This document shows, one piece after another, positions 53,990-64,000 of a stretch of DNA of 64,000 nt. The notes beneath the pieces are model-generated. The model was given only the letters and a program-made list of their open reading frames with translations. It ran no database searches and was not told the origin of the DNA. Location: NCBI RefSeq assembly GCF_008831285.2, contig NC_045145.1, forward strand, positions 21,096,040 through 21,160,039, given 5' to 3'. Origin of the DNA: Nymphaea colorata (taxonomy: Eukaryota > Streptophyta > Magnoliopsida > Nymphaeales > Nymphaeaceae). Positions within the stretch are counted from its first letter, which is position 1, and the number at the start of each line of letters is the position of its first letter. A program made the position numbers and the translations under genes.

Positions 53990-54480
53990 CTTATCTTTTT
54001 CGCAGTTGGCATTTTCCCTGAGACAGGCTGCAATGTACTTATTCTTGGATTAAATGACCATGCGTTAGGAGTTTTTAGCATAAAGAGTTCGATACTAGAT
54101 TTTCGCAAACTTAAATGCTTTAAATAAGGTTTTGCATTCAAAATTTATATTTGCATAGTAGCGTGATGCTATAGTTGAAGTTTTTCATTATTTGGTTTTG
54201 TTTTTGTTTACAAGGAGTCTTCCAAAGACTAAAGTACTTAGAGGGTGTTTGATTAAAAAAAAAACAAAAAAAACACTATATTCTTGTAACAGATGTTCAT
54301 AGAAACACAATGCTTTTGTTTCAAGAAATGTAGTGTGATTCTATCCAACGTTTGATTATTAAGTCTAAGAACACCATTCATACAATGAACGTTCTCAAAG
54401 CATGTGTTGTATAAAAACCATAGGCACAAAAAACACATTTTTTTATGAAAAATGTGAAAAAAAACACAATAAATGAAATT
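53990..54480. repeat. Copy A of a ~500-bp dispersed direct duplication
   Basis: Shares ordered blocks with 55305-55800: TTGGCATTTTC, GAGTTTTTAGCATAAA, AAATGCTTTAAAT, GCATTCAAAATTTA, ACTTAGAG-GTGTT and GTTTCAAGAAAT. It contains long A runs. No terminal inverted repeats or coding sense identified. Confidence 0.7.
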
Positions 54481-55304
54481 ACCGTTTAAAATAAAAAAAA
54501 CGCGTTTTGAAAAAATCGAAAGAACGCGTTTTTAAACTTTTTTTTTTCACTTTTTTCATTTTTTTTATCACCAAACAGTTTTTTTATTTCTGGTAAATCT
54601 ACTTATCTTTTGATATGTTGATGTTACTAGTTTCTTGCTTATTTTAGTTTTCCTTAGTTTTAGTTTTTTTTAAATTTTTAAAATTTTACCATAATTTTTT
54701 TTTCTTTTTTGTTTTTTTCAAGCTCGCGATATTATACCTTAGAAAAACCTCACCCACTTAAGTGGCCTACTCATCTAGAGATAAAATTAGGCCTATGCAA
54801 CTTGATTTCTTATACTTTTATGGGGCTTTAACTTGTTTGAACAATGAAGTTGTATACCAGCCAAAAGTTCAAATCTGGCCATAAACTATGCCAGTCGATT
54901 GTATAAACAGCGAAATTTTTCATGAGAATAGCCAAATTAAAGTTTCTAAATTTTAATTAGGGCTCAAATTTTATTTTTCAAATTTTTGTATAAAATAAGT
55001 GAAATTTTCTAAAATTTACATGTAAATAAAAAAAAAACAAATGGCTAGAGCCCATGCGATCCCACCCTGGGTACACAGTAACCTCACGAAGGTCGTTTTC
55101 TGGGCAGCGAATTCTTAATCTCCGACTCACACCGAAGCATACTTATACGTATATTTGAGTACAAAATCTTAGACCACTGGTGTTCAATGAGATCAAATGA
55201 CGACCTTTTCTTCAGTCGTTTCGTCTTAATTTTTTGTTTCTTCTTCACACACACAGAGCTACAGCTCAGTGCATCTTTACCTTCTGTTCTTCTAGCTCCG
55301 CCTG

Positions 55305-55800
55305 CTTTTTGGCAATTGGCATTTTCTCCAGGATACGCTGCACCGTGTACGTTCTTTAAGAGTTTTTAGCATAAAAAGATTTTCACAAATTTAAATGCTT
55401 TAAATGGGATCGTGCATTCAAAATTTAAGCGTGCATAGGAACACTAGGGTGTATTTGAGTATTTTGGTTGATTAGTTTTACTTCTGTTTTATACCAGGAA
55501 ACTTCTAGACACCAAACCACTTAGAGAGTGTTGTATAAGAAGAACAATGTGTTTTTAGAGCATATATCTTGAAATAACATTGCAAAAACATTTAAGAATT
55601 TTTATTTTCTATACATATAATTTCTTGGAGTAAATGGAGAAGCAGCTTTCATTGGCTTGTTTCAAGAAATATGGTGTCATGTGTTAAACAGGATAATAAC
55701 ATTCATAGCATTCTTAAAACAAAAAAACCCTGGGCTTATAAAGTATTTCTTAGAGCATGTGTTATATAAATGTGTCCCAAAGGCACAGTTTTCTTCTTAT
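55305..55800. repeat. Copy B of the ~500-bp dispersed direct duplication
   Basis: See copy A for shared blocks. A further partial, more decayed match (GAGTTTTAGCATAAA, GTCCTACATTCGAAATTCG) lies at about 55870-55960, and the AGAACAA-GTGTT block resembles 50985-51220. Confidence 0.7.
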
Positions 55801-57446
55801 CAAACAACCTTCTATTGTTCTGCCTTCTTGAGTAGCACTTTTTAACCAACTTCTCATATTCACACATTATGAGTTTTAGCATAAACTTTCATATTATATT
55901 TTTAGAAATGGCTTTAGATGAGGTCCTACATTCGAAATTCGAATGTTTATCGCAACACTATGGCGTATTTTGGCAGCAGGGACACTTTGTGAGTGTTTTA
56001 TGAATCTGCACCAAAAGGTCGGAGCATGTTCATGAAACAATAGTTTTAGTGTTCAGAAAATGTTGTATTTCTCCCTGCAATGGCGCTTTCTCAGGCTACT
56101 GGTAAGCTAGAGATTCCTTGTATAATGCAGAATTAAAACCCTGGGCGTATAATCTCAAATTCGGACGATTCGATCCAGGGTCTTCACTTGCCTGAGCGTA
56201 GTACTATGTTAACTATTTTTAAGGGGAATCTCAAACTTTCCTCTATTTTACACATCTATTAATCACTTTTCACTCTCCCCATTCCTACCGGGTGATTCTT
56301 GAAAGAAAGAAAAGTGGAGGAAGGATTTGGCCATTACCTAACAATGGACATGATCTTATAATGGATGAATATGGTTTCAACTAGCAAAATTCACTAGCGG
56401 GACTCTTTTGTTTCTGCATTGGATGGTGAAATAGCAACTGGTACATGCAACCAACAAAGTATCGGTCGGGTAGGTATCGCTCGTAGCTTTTGGTTCATCA
56501 CGAATATAAGGCTCAGGTTGGAAGGATCATCTTAAGCGCAAACAGAGAAGGATCCTAGCAAATCACAGGCTTGATACTTGCTTTCCTGCTGCAACAACTA
56601 AATGGGGACAGGCAGAACAAACCCCATCTAATGCCTTGTTTGGCTCTCTCTCCAGCACCAGAGTTTTCTTTTCCCAGAGAATAAACCCCTTGATTTTATG
56701 GCTGTCAAGCAAATCTTTTCTTTTCGTGTTTCAAGGATGACAAGTAACTTGGGTATCGGATTAACATTTTCCTCTTTAGTGTCAATGGGCGCCTACCTTG
56801 GGATGCTATTGTGAACAGGCGGTTTCTAGCTTCTCAAAGGTTAGATTGCCATTTGTACTGTAGTGTAACTAAATAATTAGTAGCTTTTGGTAAATCACTA
56901 AAAATGCTATGTAATTTTCTAAGATACACGACTTAGCAACGGAAAGTTGTTGCGCTGGTTTACCATTCTACAGCTACAGTTATCCTTAAAACTTCAAAAT
57001 GAAGGCCCTTGAAGCCCAAAACGGACACAATAGAAGCTCATCATGTGCATGAACACATGGAGAGCAAAATGGTATTCACGTAGGAAGAATTGTTCTCTCC
57101 CTCTCTCGATAAATCCATCATGCACATATTTCATGGCATACCAAGACCACGAGAAAGAAGCTTCAGTTTCAGAAAGCTTTGATCGAACTTCTTTCTAAGT
57201 ACATTTACAAGCAGTTAAGTTCTAGCCTATCGGAATATCCAACTTTTCAGAATACAAAAAGCACAATTCCCTCGGTTACAGTGTTGTTTGAACAACTTAG
57301 TACAGCTATATACATTTTTGAGCAGCCAAGCATATTAATAAGTATAGTCGGTCAAAAAGATCTAGCTACCAACGGAAGGCTTGACCTAACGTGACATGGA
57401 AGATGTAGAAAAGAAAAAGAAAATATGAAGGAAAATTGTACAAAAT

Positions 57447-60400
57447 TCATTCCAACTTTGGCCGCTTTGAAGCGCTATTGTAAGCAAATACAGCCCCATT
57501 CATCTCCATCATTTTCAAGTTGCTGTTAGTAACTTCAGATGCACCCAGGATCATTGGTTCATTATACCTCAAATGGTCTCTATTGCCAGTTCCTATGAAA
57601 GCTTCTGTAAGAATCGTTGGCACATCATCTGTCATGAAACTCAATATGCTGTTGTCTTCAGTCACAGCAGCTTCCTTGAGGAATACTGGCTGATTATTCA
57701 TCTCAAATCCCATGCTGCTGATTTCAGAGACGTTTTCTTTAAGAGCTTTTGGTGCACTTTGCCTGAAGAGGAGCATTCTTTCTGGTTGCTCGACCATCTG
57801 TCCTTCATTGTGTCTCAAGTTGCTTGTAACAATGGCATGCATAGTCATTTCAGCATTGGGCTTTGAAGAAAATTTTCTTTCTACCATAGCATGCTGACCA
57901 CATTGCGAATCCACAAATGCTGCATCTTTTAGTTGTTGGAGGACAGAATTCTTGTCATTACTGAAACCTTGAGGGGACTCCTGAAAATCATAGGAGGTGA
58001 TACTGTAAAACTTTGTAGGACAGAAAAGGAATTAAGGTTTAAGAAAAACAGCGTTACTGGACATATTTGTGTCCACGATTTTTCTTTACCAACTCTCCAT
58101 GCATGGAGGCACAAAAATCAAAGTTTAATCATAGTATGTCCTACTCTAAAGGGAAACAAGATACCATTACCATGACTGAAATACAGTCTGTAACAAGTTG
58201 GAAGGAAATTGTTGAGGAAACTATTAAACGGTACCTAATTTTTAGTCAACAATCAGCCATTCTACTTGACAATTTAGAAAATTTACCAGATCACGTGACT
58301 TTTGTCAGTAAGTCTCACAATCATACAGCTATGTTCACCATTCTGACAGTTAATTTGCATTTATTTACTCATGGACAGAGATTAGTTAGCTTTGCCAGGC
58401 CCAACATAAAGTTACTATTGACAAGCTAGCAGCTTAAATAGAGAAACAGAAGAATAGGAGTTGGAAAATGCAATTGCCGAGAAGGAAACTATTAAAGAGT
58501 AATTATTTTTTTAACTAACAATGATTTTGTCAAATAATATACCCAGATCCTAAATCTATGTTTTGTCAGTAAAGTCCAGGTGTTATGCAGCTACTGTCAC
58601 AACTCAATGAATTAACTTGCATTTATTTTAGTATTATGAGACAACCACTGGGTTGCCAATAAAATATCAGGCCCACAATAAGAAGTCCTTGTGACTCAAA
58701 AGGAAATGCTTTGACACGACAGTTGACATGGATGAAAGGAAAATAAAAAACTTTAGCTTACCAGAAAATTTACTGTCTTTTCCATCATAATATATGAACA
58801 TCCACACCCTTCCACAAAATTGAGCTGCATTACCATTTTAAAGGCTCTTGACCTAATAGTTTCTCTGAAAGAAACAACAGAGGAAAGGTCACCTCAGAAT
58901 TATTTGAAAAGTCAACCTGTACCAGAGGACAAAAAAATGAAATTGCACTAGACTGACTTGTTCACCTTGTTAAAGAGAATGGCTGATTGCTCAGAAGTGC
59001 CTTTTTCATGTCCAGCCTTTCTGGGAAGCATATCTACGCAGCATATTAGGACTTCAAACTTTGACAGGCTTAAATGAGAACTATGAACTTAAACACAGAA
59101 TAAGAAGAAAAGACACAAACAGAAGACAGGATAGTAGCTTCATGGAACAGCCTATCAGTCAATCACAATGAAATAATCAACAGGTTTCAGATCATTATGC
59201 AACTAACTAGTAGTTCCCGAGCAGGACAAATATATTACACAGTAACTGGAAATAAATAGTCTACACACATCAGGAGTCCAGCCTTACCTCAACCGATTTC
59301 AGGAAAGGCAGTGGAGCCTTTTGTCCATCTATGCTTGAAATCCTCAGAGTCCACTTAACAAATTTACCCCCTGCAGTGTAAGATAAATGCATCAAGGTGG
59401 CTAAATCTAAAAACCACTTATTAGAGACATACAAGGACAACCAAGTATTGAAACGACTTAATGGTTGAACTGTACTGAAATGCTAGTCTTCAAAACATAG
59501 GAACAATCCCCAGTGTCACTATTGAGAAGGAAAAAAAAAAGCACACTAAATTTAATAGTAAAATCAGCAGCTTCAGCAGAGAGAATTTATGTCAGTCAGC
59601 CTATACAATTCCTTCTTTCTCTAAGGATGCAAGATAAACATTTAAAGCAAAAAGCCTTTACTGGATGACTTAGTGGTGCTGAGTTTTGATGGAGTTAAAA
59701 ATCACACAAACAAAGTAAAGTCATAGGTCAATGCAGTAATAAAATCTCATGACAAGTTAATGTAATGAATTTGATGAAGCAGATATATTGAGTACAAGGT
59801 TTCCTGACCATAAACATACCCTGGATAGTGCACATACTTTGGACAAAATAGAATGGAGAACATACTCCAAACATATTTTCAATAGAGAAAATAAATAACC
59901 AGGTGCCAGCTTACGTTTGGGCGAGTGAGACAGAGTAAGCTGAACAAGATCTACTCGAATATATGGTGGGATCCATAAATTAAGAAAGGACATAACACCT
60001 GCAATAATCTGTAGCCAATTAAGTTATAAACTGATCTAAGATCCTTCACCATCCAAATATATGAAATTCAAGATAACCAAATGTAAAGATAATCGATAGA
60101 CAAGTTATGGGCATCACAATGTTCACATACAAATAATGGCACAAACAGTAGCAAGATCACTCTTAACAAACTTCAAATTAACATATATATAAAGCCCCAG
60201 AGATTTTATGCCACAGGGCGAGTGACAACCCTGGGGTTTTATGCCACAGGGTGAGTGACAAAGTCTTGATCCAGATGTGGTTTCTCCATGTCATAAAAGA
60301 AAATATATATATATCTACACAGTGCACTCAGACATTAAGAAATCAAGATCTATCAAAGTAAATGGTTCTCAGATGCCAACCTGACCCTGCATGGTTATAT

Positions 60401-63400
60401 AATGGATGGTTCAAATAATTTCCACCGAAAAATAACCAGCAAACATTGACTTTTTAATCCTTTAAGAAATACCATACCTGCATTGTAAGGACGATTAAAA
60501 TTCTTCTTTATTTTTTAGGAAGGAAAAAGAAAAAAGACGACTCAAATCATAATTTAACCATGATTTCAAGAATGTGCTTTATTTACATGTCAATATCAAC
60601 AGGACCAACAAAACTCCCATGCAACCTCTTCTGTTTATTGACAAAAGAAATATGACTGACAGTGATTTGAACATATATATAAAGCGTTCTTTTTTTACCC
60701 CAAGAACTCAATAGTCATCATAAAGCCCATAACTGTCCAAAGATTCATATTGAACTTCGATTGGAACTTCCCCATTTATTAAGTCAATGACATGTCTACC
60801 TAGAGGGGACCATAGCCATTAACTACTAAATAAATCGACCCCAACTGGGAATCCTGGGTGGGATATGAGAACATGCATTTGGAGGACGTGATGGAACTGT
60901 CATAGTATTTCCTGATACCAGAATCCAGAACCAATTTGATTCTTTAAAGTTTAAAGCAACTCTTGCCAGATATATATGGTTAATGAATAAAACCAACCAC
61001 TTAATGAGATTGAAAGCATTTGGATTTGTTAAGATATGATTAATATGTGAAATTACTTGATTAGCTTCAAATTGCTGACGTAGAAGAAGATCCAAAGGTT
61101 TTCGGCTTTTCGCCACTCACCATCTATAGGGAGACCCAAACATAGTGCCTTCCCCACTTCTTATCCCTGGATACCTTTTGTTCTGCATTTATCCTATCCC
61201 AGTCCAGCTGGTCCATCCTATAACGAAAGGAAGTGGTCAAGCCTCTGAAAGGAAAGTTTACAGACAGAGTTGTTTACTCTGATCCAGTGTTCCAGTGTTC
61301 ATAGGTGTTATGCTGTGCTTAACAAAGACAAACCATGAAGCTCGGCATCTATAGAGGCTTTGGGTTTTCTGGAACCCTCTGAGGTCAGAAAAATATCAGC
61401 CACTAGTATGGATATCTCTAGAACTTTCAGGTTCCATCTTCCAGAACAAATGTTCTTCTCTGCCTACCGATTCCAAGAAAAAGTTAACCTTACGTTCCTT
61501 TGGGAATAACACAAAAGGACTTCCATGTCCATGAGTCATATTGCTTTGCTGCTAAAATCAAATGGATAATTTCTTAATCTGGAACTTTATGACGGATACA
61601 ACTCAAAGACCAGTTCATGGACCAGATCAATCATTTGAATTTTGTTCTAAGAAAGGGATATAATTGCTCATAAAGTAGTTATCTGCGGCAAAACATAAAT
61701 TGGAAACTGTTAAGACAATCAAAGGCCAAGAATCAAAGCCAATTTGATTAATAGAAAAGGTCTTTAATATTTAATGGTTACTGAGCAATTGAACAATCAC
61801 CTCATGATTTTAAAAATGCATTATTTTGCCTAGAGACACTGCCAGTACCTAGGGCCATAGGTTGTGGGTACCAATGATGCATGCAACATCAACCGAGTTA
61901 TTATTCTTTGTTGCATGCTCTTCATTTTTTGGTTCACATATGAGATTATTTCAGTTCTCTTTGCAAATAGAATACAAGTTGGTTGATCCCTAAAATGTGT
62001 ATCTATTTTTCATCCCTAGTTAAGTGCCTCTCTCTGTTTGTCTGTCTGTCTCTCCCTCAGTTCAACATTACTTTGAGATAGGCGTTTGAACCGGATCCTC
62101 GAGCTTGCATTTTGGAGAAGACAACCATACCAAATGAGTTACATACTTACATTACATAAACAAAGGTGCTATGAGGGGTATGAAACAAGAATGAAGGTGT
62201 TACGATCCATATAGGGATCGTGGGAGGCAGAAGGAGTTTACTTCTACTAGGTCTTGTTATTTGACGTTTCCAGTATGGATCAGATTTCAGTAAGAGTCGG
62301 TCCAGTCCGGACCTGTTATTACTTGTACTTAAGCTTGAGATTTGCCTAATAAACATGTTTTGGATTGCCTTTCTCTCTCTCGTTCCCTCCTCTCTTCTCC
62401 TTCCTCCCTCACGACCCTTGTTAGCCGACGGCTAACAGAAGGGTATGAATAAGTCTATGATACAATGTTTTTAAACAAACGGTACATGATATAGATGCAC
62501 AATATTAGGAAGAAAAACGCTCCTATTGGATGAGTTTGCAGTGTTTTCCCTTTGAATAGTTGAAAAATATAGTTTCCCTTTCCATATATTCTGTGAAGCC
62601 CAACTTCCTGCAGCTTGTCCAAAGAAATTGAGGGCTGCAAGTACATCAAGAATTTACCACAGTTAAACTGTTAAAAGGTTAAGTTGATTACACAGCCTGC
62701 AATTAAAATGTGTATATTTGTTGATATGAGGATGTTTCTAGTGAGAGTATCTTATGGAAAACGAAAATCATACATGATTTTCCTTTACTGCATATTTGCA
62801 TTAAGAGAAAGGTTCTTAGTTAACCAAAATCCACAATGCAAAGGTACAGTGCTTAATGGGGATCACTTCTATTACCAGGTTGCTTGAAAGGATCACGCAG
62901 TCTATGTTTCGAGCATTTCGTAGTAAAAATTACATAACATATGGCGAGGTAACAATATGACATGATTTCATATCCTAAAAGAAATATAAAGTTCTAGGTC
63001 CGCATTAACTTTCTAAGAAAGTATCCGAATGTACTGCACTAACTTTTCTGAAAATATCAATACCTTATCAACCTCTGCATGTATCACCAAAACTGCTTTC
63101 TTATCCTTTGGAGTTGGCTGCATAGAAAAAAGAGGGAGAAAGAGATGTCTTAACTTGAGACAACAAAAAATTGTTTCGTGAACACCAGACAAAAACATGC
63201 AATATCTTGATATGTTGTCTAAACAGTAAACACCATATGGGAACCATGCAATATGAAGAGAAAAGAAGCTATAAAGGAGAAATGGAACCTAGCATTAAGA
63301 TAACATTAGTGAACGCATTTTTCTTTAGTTTGAAGTGAAAAAATGAATACATAGCGATTCAAGAAAACTTAATGTTTGTTTGCTATGAACCCACCAGTTT

Positions 63401-63519
63401 TTATGACAAAAAATGGAGAACAGGCTGCCTGATATATTACAACCTGATGTTTTACAATAGACTTATGACGAAGAAAAACCTCCCAAGGTACGCTTCCCAT
63501 GCAATTTTCTTGTGATTGT
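57447..63519 (-). CDS. Unrecognised multi-exon gene (3' part)
   Basis: Seven minus-strand exons are seen: 63519-63444, 63117-63064, 62634-(end unclear), 59998-59915, 59370-59288, 59033-58966, 58864-58762 and the last at 57980-57447 (that is eight with the uncertain one). From 59998 down all junctions keep phase. I cannot name the family. Legible pieces include GSVPWEVFLRHKSIVKHQ, KKAVLVIHAEVDK, LHRIYGKGNYIFQLFKG, FLNLWIPPYIRVDLVQLTL, GKFVKWTLRI and CFPERLDMKKALLSNQPF. The final exon (177 codons) is polar and probably disordered, ending SASKRPKLE, a possible nuclear localisation signal. Alternating hydrophobic strands suggest a beta-rich domain. The 62634 exon reads open to 62455, with no convincing donor; the next clear exon is 2.6 kb away, across a solo LTR. 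The 5' end is outside the window or not found. Confidence 0.65.
59999..62197 (-). other. Intron region of the unrecognised gene; no clear extra exon
   Basis: Includes a short direct repeat (60203-60228 and 60236-60261, TTTTATGCCACAGGG). A frame at 60826-61116 has no supporting features. Exons may be hidden here because the flanking exon ends do not yet join convincingly. Confidence 0.4.
62198..62437. mobile_element. Copia-type solo LTR
   Basis: A 240-bp segment starts TGTTA and ends TAACA, the usual Ty1/copia LTR termini, and is flanked by identical 5-bp direct repeats GAAGG (62193-62197 and 62438-62442). CCTAATAAACATG near 62345-62357 could be the LTR polyadenylation region, which fits plus-strand orientation. 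No internal retrotransposon domain or second LTR is adjacent, so it is a solo LTR left by recombination. It interrupts the unrecognised gene between exons. Confidence 0.82.
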
Positions 63520-64000
63520 CTACTCAAAAGCACAAGGATACAGTGACAGTCATGGACCAGTTATCAAAAAAATAACATAACCTATGTTTCTGTGGCATTC
63601 AATAGTCCAAAATCTGCATTTTAGATGACTTTTTATTTTTTTATACCAACCTTTGGGATTTAAAAAATGGCTACAGCACATTAAAAGTGCTAATTAAGGT
63701 AAACTATGCATAGGCCATTCTATTCAACAGAAAGCAAGGGGGAAATGTTAAAATGGGAAGAAAGGAGCAACCTGGAGTTATGGAAAATCTTCACCTTATT
63801 CAATTAGAAGTTAGATAGAATCATAGAACAAACAGAAGATTTAAAGTTACTGTAAAATTGAAATAATAGATTGCTTCTATTTGCATTGTCTAGGTGCCTT
63901 TGCCCAGGCATCTAGGAGCCTAGGTGCACTTTTAACTACTGAGGGTACACCTGTTCTATGCTTAAACAGGAAATAGCTTTGATTTTCATAACTCACAAAA
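63520..64000. other. Window end; probably intron of the unrecognised gene
   Basis: No further exon recognised. A CCTAGGTGCC-type short repeat cluster at about 63890-63925 resembles common dispersed plant repeats. Confidence 0.35.

Larger units (their letters stand above)
52560..57446. other. Intergenic, AT-rich and repeat-laden; no gene seen
   Basis: Between the LEC1-type promoter and the 3' end of the unrecognised gene. It contains the 89-bp tandem duplication at 52798-52975 and a dispersed duplication (53990-54480 and 55305-55800). The remaining sequence has long T and A runs and no supportable exon. Confidence 0.5.

Noticed and set aside
54241..54600. Harbinger/hAT MITE starting GAGGGTGTTTGATT
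   Set aside because: The possible right end (CACCAAACAG) matches only loosely and no target duplication was found; better explained as part of the dispersed duplication.
53990..55800. The two ~500-bp repeats as LTRs of one element
   Set aside because: They lack TG...CA ends and target duplications, and the intervening 0.8-1.3 kb has no primer-binding site or polyprotein.
60826..61116. Minus-strand frame with a weak retrotransposon gag-like look
   Set aside because: Too short and without any diagnostic motif (zinc knuckle, protease, reverse transcriptase).
62075..62145. tRNA-like A and B box spacing on the minus strand (also near 50590 and 56160)
   Set aside because: GGTTCAAAC-type B boxes are present but no cloverleaf or CCA-proximal acceptor pairing is visible; at best decayed SINE heads, not tRNA genes.

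Overview
This is nuclear DNA from a flowering plant. It has multi-exon genes with GT-AG introns, TATA-box promoters, long AT-rich intergenic stretches, many dinucleotide microsatellites, a plant miR156/157 hairpin and plant-type gene families (a C2-domain CAR protein, a LEC1-type NF-YB). The species cannot be named from sequence alone. There is no operon, CRISPR array, prophage or other bacterial feature.

Layout: (1) 1-7.5 kb holds one RNA gene, a MIR156/157 hairpin (+) at about 2.0-2.13 kb, followed by repeat-rich DNA with a 143-bp tandem array. (2) 7.55-11.8 kb (-): a C2-domain ABA-related (CAR) protein gene with a non-coding first exon and a GC-AG intron. (3) 11.8-16.35 kb: intergenic DNA with several tandem duplications. 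(4) 16.35-34.3 kb (-): one 32-exon gene for the cohesin cofactor PDS5 (HEAT repeats plus C-terminal Tudor domain). In this copy, exon 24 is one base short of an open frame, intron 12 holds a decayed copy of exon 12, and intron 3 holds a hAT-like non-autonomous transposon. (5) 34.3-37.8 kb: head-to-head intergenic region with a GC-rich island and a PPR-gene scrap. (6) 37.84-40.14 kb (+): TRM10 tRNA m1G9 methyltransferase, three exons. (7) 43.13-46.85 kb (-): alpha-tubulin, three exons, with threonine at position 40 where acetylatable alpha-tubulins have lysine. (8) 51.6-52.5 kb (-): a LEC1-type NF-YB transcription factor gene. (9) 52.5-57.4 kb: AT-rich repeats, including an 89-bp tandem duplication just upstream of the LEC1-type promoter and a roughly 500-bp dispersed duplication. 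(10) 57.45 to at least 63.5 kb (-): the 3' part of a multi-exon gene I do not recognise; a 240-bp Copia-type solo LTR with a 5-bp target duplication sits between its exons.

The genes are ordinary neighbours, not a pathway: cohesion (PDS5), tRNA modification (TRM10), cytoskeleton (tubulin), Ca2+/lipid signalling (CAR), embryo identity (LEC1-type NF-YB) and phase change (MIR156/157). I found no new multi-gene system. The most informative items are the MIR156/157 precursor, the PDS5 frameshift and exon relic, the divergent LEC1-type protein, the two young-looking mobile elements and the unrecognised gene at the right end. All exon junctions were chosen by eye from splice signals, phase and family similarity. 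For every gene except the unrecognised one, and apart from one undecided PDS5 donor and the missing base, the phases close exactly.
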